Assembly: GCA_031260865.1 (NCBI GenBank)
Contig: JAISKQ010000118.1
Span: 1-6,381, forward strand
Origin: Prevotella sp.
Lineage (GTDB): Bacteria > Bacteroidota > Bacteroidia > Bacteroidales > Dysgonomonadaceae
Reading direction: 5' to 3'
Length of the DNA stretch: 6,381 bases
Each line of letters opens with the position of its first letter. Position 1 is the stretch's first letter. The translations under genes and the position numbers were made by a program. Under the pieces are notes generated by a model. The model made no database searches, was not told the origin of the DNA, and saw nothing but the letters and a program-made list of their open reading frames with translations. This document shows, in pieces, positions 1-4,788 of this stretch.

Positions 1-116
1 TTTGCTATTTTAGCGCCTTCCGCGGTCAAAATAGCCTTGAATTTTTCTACCGCTTCCTTCATCTGTACATCAGACAAAACGGGAGTCAAAATGAAAACGG
101 TTTCGTAGTTGTTCAT
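1..116 (-). CDS. rpsF: 30S ribosomal protein S6, 5' part only
   Basis: Reading leftwards from the ATG at 114-116, the first 38 codons begin [18 protein letters not shown] and continue with [12 protein letters not shown] and an AEGAKI stretch. This matches the N-terminal beta strand and first helix of bacterial ribosomal protein S6, and closely resembles what I know of Bacteroides/Parabacteroides S6. S6 binds 16S rRNA together with S18 in the platform of the small subunit. The remaining two thirds of the gene lie beyond the left edge. In Bacteroidales rpsF is usually followed by rpsR and rplI; that would be off-window and is not seen here. A strong promoter lies about 50 bp upstream (165-194), giving an AT-rich leader of roughly 40 nt. 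The gene is divergent from the MarR regulator. Identity is confident despite the truncation by the window. Confidence 0.95.
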   Translation of the reverse strand, partial: MNNYETVFILTPVLSDVQMKEAVEKFKAILTAEGAKIA

Positions 117-164
117 AAACAATTAATTATTAATATTAAACATATCATTTTTTCAAATGAGGTG

Positions 165-194
165 CAAAGATAAGGCTTTTTATTAGAATAACAA
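165..194 (-). promoter_or_regulatory. rpsF promoter (Bacteroidetes sigma-ABfr type)
   Basis: On the minus strand a -33 ATTG (TTG at 192-194) is followed after 19 nt by TATCTTTG (165-172), an exact match to the Bacteroidetes -7 consensus TAnnTTTG. Spacing and sequence are close to ideal, as expected for a ribosomal protein operon. Transcription would start near 155-160, leaving a leader of about 40 nt before the rpsF ATG. The assignment is by consensus and has not been mapped. Confidence 0.82.
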
Positions 195-197
195 TAA

Positions 198-207
198 TAA
201 AGCTTTA
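198..207. repeat. 10-bp perfect palindrome between divergent promoters
   Basis: TAAAGCTTTA is a perfect palindrome lying between the -33 boxes of the rpsF and MarR promoters. A position centred between two divergent promoters suits a regulator site, but the element is short and the region is AT-rich, so it could be chance. Confidence 0.35.
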
Positions 208-217
208 GAAAATATTG

Positions 218-248
218 TTGCGGGAACAAACTTCTTATCTTATTTTTG
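218..248 (+). promoter_or_regulatory. promoter of the MarR-family gene
   Basis: A -33 TTG at 218-220 is followed after exactly 20 nt by TATTTTTG at 241-248, which matches the Bacteroidetes -7 consensus TAnnTTTG. The start point would be near 253-257, about 25 nt before the ATG at 279. Its -33 box lies only about 23 bp from the -33 box of the divergent rpsF promoter, so a protein bound between them could affect both. Confidence 0.75.
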
Positions 249-273
249 TAGGACAAAGTGAAATAATAAGAAG
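231..273. promoter_or_regulatory. candidate MarR autoregulatory operator (inverted repeat)
   Basis: CTTCTTAT at 231-238 and its exact reverse complement ATAAGAAG at 266-273 are separated by 27 bp. They bracket the -7 box (241-248) and the probable start point of the MarR gene. MarR-family proteins are dimers that commonly repress their own divergent or leading promoters by binding inverted repeats over the promoter. The arms are further apart than in a typical 16-20 bp MarR operator, so they may be two half-site contacts or chance similarity. Confidence 0.35.
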
Positions 274-278
274 CGCAT

Positions 279-755
279 ATGATAAACGAAGAAATATTAA
301 ATCTAAATCAGGATTTAGATCTCATTTTTCCTATTATAAACGGGAAAGTATCAATGGCTATAAACCGGATGATGTATCGGAACTTCAGGAAGAAGGGACT
401 TGACATTACGCCGGAACAGTGGACTGTGCTTGCTTTCCTGTGGCGCAAAGACGGAGTTACCCAACAAATCTTATGCAACTCTACCTTTAAGGATAAACCC
501 AGTATGACCCGCCTATTGGATAATCTTTCGAAACAAAACCTTGTGTACAGGAATGCCTCTACCAGCGACCGCCGTTCAAACCTGATTTTCCTGACAGACG
601 CGGGAAAGGCGATAGAACAAAAGGCGACCGAAGCCGTATATGAAACGATGGACGCGGCTCTTGCCGGCATCGACGAAGAAGGCTCAAGGCAGGTACGTTC
701 TTTATTGGCCGCCGTGTTCGGTAATATCAGCGAAGCGTTGGAGGAAAATACTTAA
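279..755 (+). CDS. MarR-family winged-helix transcriptional regulator
   Basis: This 158-residue protein has the normal length for the MarR family. Residues 1-35 form the N-terminal dimerisation helix. The winged helix-turn-helix spans about 44-110: ITPEQWTVLAFLW opens the DNA-binding domain, FKDKPSMTRLLDNL (about 70-83) is the recognition-helix region, and DRRSNLIFLT (97-106) is the beta wing with the family's conserved D-x-R signature. The C-terminal helices complete the dimer interface. The ATG at 279 follows a good promoter with a leader of about 25 nt. Family members respond to small aromatic ligands, oxidants or metals; the ligand here is unknown. A single cysteine (C66) sits just before the recognition helix, where a redox role is conceivable but unproven. 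The gene is divergent from rpsF and converges on the exported nuclease gene with a 12-nt gap. Likely targets are its own promoter and perhaps neighbouring genes. Confidence 0.93.
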   Translation: MINEEILNLNQDLDLIFPIINGKVSMAINRMMYRNFRKKGLDITPEQWTVLAFLWRKDGVTQQILCNSTFKDKPSMTRLLDNLSKQNLVYRNASTSDRRSNLIFLTDAGKAIEQKATEAVYETMDAALAGIDEEGSRQVRSLLAAVFGNISEALEENT

Positions 756-767
756 GAAACCGTCCAA

Positions 768-1799
768 TCAAGGTATAAGCAGGTCTATATAGATCGGTAA
801 ATGGTCGCTATAACCGCCCAGATATTTAAATCCCGAATAAGTTCTAAAAGGTTTTTGCCCGCCATATTTCTTATTGTCGTCCTCCAGCATAAAACCGGAA
901 GAGAAAACACGCGCGGACTTATCTTTTACCATTACTTTACGAGATGCCTCCAATAGATTGCCGCTGACAATAATCTGATCGAGAAAACCCCACTTGCCCC
1001 TATACTTATACGAGCCCGCGTCTTTCTCTTTTATCTTGCGATAAACAAGATTATAGAGCGACCGAGGTCTTATTTCGGATTCGACACTCCGTCCTTTAAG
1101 AATTTCCGCCATGCTAATATCATTCGGATAATCGTTAAAATCGCCCATAATGATAATGTTCGCCTTTTTACGGATACGGAAAAGGCTATCTGTTTTTTGC
1201 TTCAGTAATTCGGCGCATTTTATACGATAGGGCCTTGTTTTCTTGATTCCTTCGGAGCGCGAAGGAAAATGACAAACAAATATATCCAGTATCTCGCCGT
1301 TTACGACCCTGCCTGTCACATGCAGAATGTCCCGGGTACGCCTGATGGAGTCACCCAACAGAGGCGTATAAGCCTTCTTCGTCAATATCTTTATCTGGTC
1401 GCGCTGATACAGCAAGGCGACATTAGAACCGCGCGCGTCCTTGGATTCGGTAATAATATACTCGTACTTATGTCTTTGTAGAGTTGCCCGCCTTGTCAGA
1501 TCGAAAAGGACGGAGTCATTCTCCACTTCGCACAAACCCACTAAAGCCGGCGGACTCCCCTCTCCCACCGAACTTATCACTTTACTTATATTATCCAGCT
1601 TTCGCCAATACCGGTACTTTGTCCAATGCAGTTGCCCGTCGGGAGTAAAATCATCATCGTTTGTATTCGGGTTATCTCTCGCATCATACATGTTTTCCGT
1701 ATTATAGAACATAATACGAAAATTCTCCTGCGCCATAACGGGCAACAGAAGAATCCATATAATACCCGGCAGTACAAGACGCCTATTCAGCCCATTCAT
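768..1799 (-). CDS. exported endonuclease/exonuclease/phosphatase (EEP) family protein
   Basis: The 343-residue protein starts with a signal peptide: two arginines at 6-7, a hydrophobic core LVLPGIIWILLLP, and probable cleavage after VMA or VMAQ (about 23-24). The mature part carries the EEP (DNase I-like) signature residues in order: FYNTEN (31-36), CEVEN with the metal-binding E91, SNVALLY (125-131), CHFPSR with H177, GDFND with D220 and N222, a WGFLDQI segment, and C-terminal SDHLP with D332 and H333. The active site therefore looks intact. Superfamily members hydrolyse phosphodiester bonds in nucleic acids or phosphate esters in lipids and sugars with Mg2+; the substrate cannot be read from sequence. 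Export indicates the periplasm or cell exterior. It is the last gene of a three-gene operon, and its ATG lies inside the end of the lipoprotein gene (17-nt overlap), suggesting coupled translation. Family is confident; nuclease versus other phosphodiesterase activity is open. Confidence 0.9.
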   Translation of the reverse strand: MNGLNRRLVLPGIIWILLLPVMAQENFRIMFYNTENMYDARDNPNTNDDDFTPDGQLHWTKYRYWRKLDNISKVISSVGEGSPPALVGLCEVENDSVLFDLTRRATLQRHKYEYIITESKDARGSNVALLYQRDQIKILTKKAYTPLLGDSIRRTRDILHVTGRVVNGEILDIFVCHFPSRSEGIKKTRPYRIKCAELLKQKTDSLFRIRKKANIIIMGDFNDYPNDISMAEILKGRSVESEIRPRSLYNLVYRKIKEKDAGSYKYRGKWGFLDQIIVSGNLLEASRKVMVKDKSARVFSSGFMLEDDNKKYGGQKPFRTYSGFKYLGGYSDHLPIYIDLLIP

Positions 1800-3207
1800 A
1801 GCAACCTATGTCCGGATTAGAATCAGCCAACCTTGAACGTCCCTTCAAATCGAGAGGCGCCTGCAAAGAATAGGCTTTATCCGCCTTGTTTATAACAGGA
1901 GATATGGCTTGCAGGCTAAAATTATAGGAATAAATCCCCTTTCCATTCAAATCGACAAATAAAGGATTGGCATTCCATATAATATTTACAAAATGCTCAT
2001 TCGCCTGTTCCGGCGTTTTCAACAGGCAGTTGCGAAACACATAATTAAACGCGGCTGTTCCTCTCCCGCTAAGATATAACTCATCCTGCGCCGAACCGAA
2101 CACAATCGAATTGGTGAAATCACACGTAGTCAACGCGTAAGAATCCTTGCCATCCGAATTACTCAACTCCAAACATTCCGCTCGACGCGCAGCCCATCTA
2201 TAATAATTAGCTAACGTGCAATGCAAAAAAGAATATTCGCCTCCCAGCAACGCCGCCACAGATCCTCTCGAATTGGCAAACAGACAATTACGAGCGGTTA
2301 TTTTACAATTAATCGCTTGTAGTCCATATTCGGACGTATTTTGCACAATCGTGTTTACCAAATCGGCTTTTTGAATACCGGGTTCAGAGGCATCGAATGT
2401 CACGCCCCGAATAGCGTTCTTCACCACCACATTTTCTAATATATTATGATAGCTGTCCGACCGAAAAATAACACCCGTCCATTGACCGGGAACATTATCA
2501 AACGGAATATCTGCTTCTATATTGTCAAAACGGCTGCCCCTGAACACAACAGGCTCATTCAACTCGCCATGGGCAACGAGAGTACCGGAAATATCTATCA
2601 CGGCATTGTTCCGCAGAAAGAAAGTAGTTCCTTTTTCGACATCCAACTTTACACCTTTATTTATAACCAGTGTATTATAGATAAGAATCGGCTTATCTCC
2701 TGTTATCACAGAATCTTTGGTTACCGTCACCTTGTCTTTCCATATATACACATCCTGTCCAACCACTTCTAATTGTATATACCGCGTATTCCCATTCACT
2801 GTAAGGCGAATAGAATCCCTTATCAATAACGGGTTCTTAGAGTTCGTCGGATCAACGGTCACTTCCACAAAGCCATAAAGGCTGTCTTTCTTCAATATAT
2901 CTATATTCGTAAGCGATGTTCCCTTCTTCCCATCAATATTCATTCTGAATCCGCTTTTAGCGGCATTCATCAATTCGATGGATTCTATTGTTAGAGAATT
3001 ACCGTTCCTGTTATATATTTTGAATTGCTTTGTCGCGGATCCTATTGTTGTAAAAACAGTATCAAAGCGGATTGTATCAGCCGAGAATGTTAACGACAGA
3101 CTTTTATCGGACGAAAAATCATCCTTATCCTGACATGAATCAAACGCCAAAAGACAGATAGCAAACAAGATAAGGCATATTTCTTTTTTCATCCTAAATA
3201 ATTTCAT
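1783..3207 (-). CDS. surface-type lipoprotein with right-handed beta-helix
   Basis: A 474-residue lipoprotein if started at the ATG 3205-3207, which overlaps the preceding TGA as TGATG. An ATG at 3190-3192 (MKKEICLI) is also possible, and a TTG at 3210 less so. A hydrophobic signal ends in LLAFDSC with C25 as probable lipidated cysteine. The next residues, QDKDD, resemble the Bacteroidetes lipoprotein export signal, predicting surface exposure. Residues about 40-150 form a beta-sandwich resembling ASH/DUF1573-like domains (IRFDTVFTTIGS, then FKIYNRNGNSLTI). Residues about 165-400 are short repeating strands typical of a right-handed parallel beta-helix, including PGQWTGVIF (about 240-248) and recurrent N-x-hydrophobic turns. 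The C-terminus, with NPLFVD, SPVINKA and NPDIGCYEW, is the ending common in Bacteroidetes beta-helix 'choice-of-anchor Q' proteins. Such folds often bind or cleave polysaccharide, but I see no catalytic motif I can assign. It is the middle gene of a coupled operon. Confidence 0.85.
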   Translation of the reverse strand: MKLFRMKKEICLILFAICLLAFDSCQDKDDFSSDKSLSLTFSADTIRFDTVFTTIGSATKQFKIYNRNGNSLTIESIELMNAAKSGFRMNIDGKKGTSLTNIDILKKDSLYGFVEVTVDPTNSKNPLLIRDSIRLTVNGNTRYIQLEVVGQDVYIWKDKVTVTKDSVITGDKPILIYNTLVINKGVKLDVEKGTTFFLRNNAVIDISGTLVAHGELNEPVVFRGSRFDNIEADIPFDNVPGQWTGVIFRSDSYHNILENVVVKNAIRGVTFDASEPGIQKADLVNTIVQNTSEYGLQAINCKITARNCLFANSRGSVAALLGGEYSFLHCTLANYYRWAARRAECLELSNSDGKDSYALTTCDFTNSIVFGSAQDELYLSGRGTAAFNYVFRNCLLKTPEQANEHFVNIIWNANPLFVDLNGKGIYSYNFSLQAISPVINKADKAYSLQAPLDLKGRSRLADSNPDIGCYEWAE

Positions 3208-3932
3208 CAACTACATACACCGTCTATCGAACAAGATTGTCCTGTTATAATATCTCCTCTTTCGGAAGAAATCCCGGTCGCTTGCCATTCGGCGTATGCT
3301 TCATTCAACACGTTCAGATACTCCTCCGAAGGAATAGAACCTTGCACTATCTGCTTATTATTAAACACATAAAAAGGAATGTATTCCAAATTCAATCCGT
3401 CCTCGCTATACGACATATCAGCCTTTATATCAATTACATAACTATTACCGTTCAGCATAGCTGATATATCAGCTTCCTTTAATCCTATTTGCACGCCAAG
3501 CCGCGTCAAAACTTTCGGATCGCTAATGTCCATTCTTTTAACAAAATAAGCGTCAAATAAAACTTCTTCCGCATCTGTCGCCAAGCCGGATTCAGCCGCA
3601 AGTTTCACCAAACGTAAGGCGTCAGCAGTATTTGCCACCACTAACTTATCAAAATCATAGTCCAGTCCCACTTCCTTAGCCAGCTTCGCCACTTCAGCCT
3701 GTGAAGCGCGGGCTTCGTTCTCCGTTATATTAAATCTTTTGGCAAAATAGCTGTAGATAGACTGCCCGGTCGCTTTTTTAGGCAAATCAGGATCTAATTC
3801 ATAGCTATGCCACACCAACTCCACGCTCTTGCTGTGAGGAAACTGTTCCAGCGCTTTCTCTAATTTTCGTTTTCCTATGTAACAATATGGACAGGCGATA
3901 TCCGACCATATCTCAATTTTCATTTTACTCAT
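3207..3932 (-). CDS. DsbA-family (FrnE-like) thiol oxidoreductase
   Basis: A 241-residue protein with a thioredoxin/DsbA fold of the FrnE subgroup. It opens with a beta strand IEIWSDIACPYCY carrying the active-site CPYC (C14-C17), followed by GKRKLEKAL. A helical insert covers roughly 50-165, and IPFYVFNNKQIVQGSI supplies the probable cis-proline loop and final strand. There is no signal peptide, so it should act in the cytoplasm, unlike classical periplasmic DsbA. FrnE-type proteins catalyse disulfide exchange or isomerisation and are linked to oxidative stress in other bacteria. The tail ends SCSIDGVCS, with a second cysteine pair (C234 and C240). The chosen start is the ATG at 3930-3932; an ATG at 3921-3923 (MKIEIW) would remove three residues. 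It is first in a coupled operon: its TGA overlaps the lipoprotein start as TGATG. No convincing promoter was found upstream. Confidence 0.9.
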   Translation of the reverse strand: MSKMKIEIWSDIACPYCYIGKRKLEKALEQFPHSKSVELVWHSYELDPDLPKKATGQSIYSYFAKRFNITENEARASQAEVAKLAKEVGLDYDFDKLVVANTADALRLVKLAAESGLATDAEEVLFDAYFVKRMDISDPKVLTRLGVQIGLKEADISAMLNGNSYVIDIKADMSYSEDGLNLEYIPFYVFNNKQIVQGSIPSEEYLNVLNEAYAEWQATGISSERGDIITGQSCSIDGVCS

Positions 3933-3944
3933 TATTTTATCTGA

Positions 3945-3960
3945 TTTAGAACCTGTTTAA
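3945..3960. repeat. 16-mer repeat, copy 1
   Basis: TTTAGAACCTGTTTAA lies 13 bp upstream of the oxidoreductase ATG. It matches 15 of 16 bases with a second copy at 4672-4687, in the same orientation and also upstream of a minus-strand gene. Read in the gene direction it is TTAAACAGGTTCTAAA. Function is unknown: it could be a regulator site, a leader element or a dispersed repeat. Confidence 0.6.
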
Positions 3961-4046
3961 CAAACATTTCGAGCAGCGAGAACAGAAGCGGAATTTATTT
4001 CGCTTATACCAAGCCGCGATAAATGGCGAATGAAATTGAAACAATT

Positions 4047-4613
4047 TTATCGTCCAAATTCGATTCCTCCACCACCTTCCAACCTTCTTCCGAAGCCTCT
4101 TTCTTCCGACTGACGAAATCTCGAAGGAGTAATTCTATTGAATTTGAAATCATTCCTTTTTTCCAAAAACACCTGATATTGCTTGTCAGTCAAAATTTTC
4201 CGAATTTTCTCATTCGACTTTTCGATTTGCTTTTGAATTTTACCATCAACTTCAGCAAGATTCTTTTGCGTTTTCGCTTTCTCTTTTTCGCTTCTATCGG
4301 GCGATTGTTTGTCTTTTTCCATTAGTTCGCGCTTTTTCCGGACTTGCTTGAGAACATCTTGCCTTTCTTTGACTAAAATAAATCCGACATCAGCACGTTG
4401 TTCTAAGGTTATATCAGGAATTTCAGGAAAGGAATCAAGTCTTAGCTGTTCTCCTCCCATAGTCTCCCCTCTTAGTTCTCCTCGTTGCCTCATACCCGAT
4501 GGCGATCCTTGCCGGTTACCTCTACCCATTCCCCTGTTACCTCCCTGTGGCGGTTGTGCTTGTAAGCAAAGGCTTGTGAAAACCAAAAACAAAATTAAAA
4601 ATAATTTATTAAT
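4047..4613 (-). CDS. small exported Spy/CpxP-like (LTxxQ) protein, probable ATT start
   Basis: From an ATT at 4611-4613 this frame encodes 188 residues. It begins with a good signal peptide: NK, then the hydrophobic LFLILFLVFTSLCL, then the frequent Bacteroidetes cleavage site LQAQ. No ATG exists between the upstream stop (4626-4628) and this signal. The only near-cognate start inside it, TTG at 4590-4592, would leave a signal too short to work. The mature N-terminus is a disordered Gly/Arg/Gln-rich stretch (QGGNRGMGRGNRQG and on). A highly charged Lys/Glu-rich helical region follows, bracketed by two LTxxQ-type motifs, ITLEQ and LTDKQ. These are the hallmark of Spy/CpxP periplasmic chaperones and metal-stress sensors. 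The tail is again Gly/Arg-rich. A periplasmic chaperone-like or sensor role is inferred from the motifs. It stands alone between the oxidoreductase operon and pepD, all on the minus strand. Confidence 0.75.
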   Translation of the reverse strand: MNKLFLILFLVFTSLCLQAQPPQGGNRGMGRGNRQGSPSGMRQRGELRGETMGGEQLRLDSFPEIPDITLEQRADVGFILVKERQDVLKQVRKKRELMEKDKQSPDRSEKEKAKTQKNLAEVDGKIQKQIEKSNEKIRKILTDKQYQVFLEKRNDFKFNRITPSRFRQSEERGFGRRLEGGGGIEFGR

Positions 4614-4625
4614 GTTTAATTCTAT

Positions 4626-4634
4626 TTATCCACA
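4626..4634 (+). promoter_or_regulatory. perfect consensus DnaA box 1
   Basis: TTATCCACA is an exact match to the strong (R1-type) bacterial DnaA box. It lies just upstream of the probable start of the Spy-like gene. A second perfect box in the same orientation lies 114 bp to the right (start to start). Binding by DnaA is inferred from sequence only. Confidence 0.6.
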
Positions 4635-4661
4635 TCTTAACGCATTATCGGCTCTAATACC

Positions 4662-4672
4662 ACCGCTTCGGT
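4662..4672. repeat. tight inverted repeat ACCG-CTT-CGGT
   Basis: A 4-bp stem with a 3-nt loop sits directly against the second 16-mer copy. It is too short to be a terminator and has no T-tract on either strand. It is recorded because it belongs to the dense noncoding element between the Spy-like gene and pepD. Confidence 0.3.
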
Positions 4673-4687
4673 TTAGAAACTGTTTAA
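4672..4687. repeat. 16-mer repeat, copy 2
   Basis: TTTAGAAACTGTTTAA differs at one base from the copy at 3945-3960. It contains AAAC-T-GTTT and GTTT-AG-AAAC symmetries. It lies about 60 bp upstream of the Spy-like gene and runs into an AT-only tract (4682-4699), which is the most easily melted part of this interval. Confidence 0.6.
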
Positions 4688-4704
4688 ATATTATATTTTC
4701 CCAC

Positions 4705-4729
4705 ATGGCGTTGACTCTGCCAACGCCAT
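4705..4729. repeat. perfect 9-bp hairpin
   Basis: ATGGCGTTG (4705-4713) and CAACGCCAT (4721-4729) are exact reverse complements around a 7-nt loop (ACTCTGC). The stem is GC-richer than its surroundings and lies about 60 bp past the pepD stop, where it could end pepD transcription. Neither strand has the T-run of a classical intrinsic terminator after it, so a protein site or transcript 3' structure is equally possible. Confidence 0.6.
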
Positions 4730-4739
4730 ACAAAGGAAA

Positions 4740-4748
4740 TTATCCACA
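4740..4748 (+). promoter_or_regulatory. perfect consensus DnaA box 2
   Basis: A second exact TTATCCACA in the same orientation as the one at 4626-4634. Between them lie an AT-rich core, a 9-bp hairpin and a degenerate 7-of-9 match (TTTCCCACA, 4697-4705). Two exact 9-mers within about 120 bp of noncoding DNA are unlikely by chance. Confidence 0.6.
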
Positions 4749-4788
4749 CTTTATTGAATCAGGTTTCCACTCGTGACTTGCAACCAAG

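Noticed and set aside
215..403. Open frame on the plus strand overlapping the start of the MarR gene
   Set aside because: It overlaps the MarR promoter and coding region in another frame, has no recognisable domain, and its start lies upstream of the -7 box.
756..767. Bidirectional terminator between the convergent MarR and EEP genes
   Set aside because: The 12-nt gap holds no inverted repeat or T-run; termination must occur elsewhere or by another mechanism.
3208..3210. TTG start for the beta-helix lipoprotein
   Set aside because: An ATG follows immediately at 3205-3207 and another at 3190-3192, so a TTG start is unnecessary.
3961..3968. AATGTTTG on the minus strand as -7 box for the oxidoreductase operon
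   Set aside because: Seven of eight bases match TAnnTTTG, but no TTG lies at the proper -33 distance, so it was not listed as a promoter.
4023..4776. Two plus-strand open frames opposite the Spy-like gene (4023-4325 and 4309-4776)
   Set aside because: They are low-complexity Ser/Phe/Leu-rich antisense readings of a Lys/Glu/Arg-rich gene. The minus strand has the signal peptide and the LTxxQ motifs.
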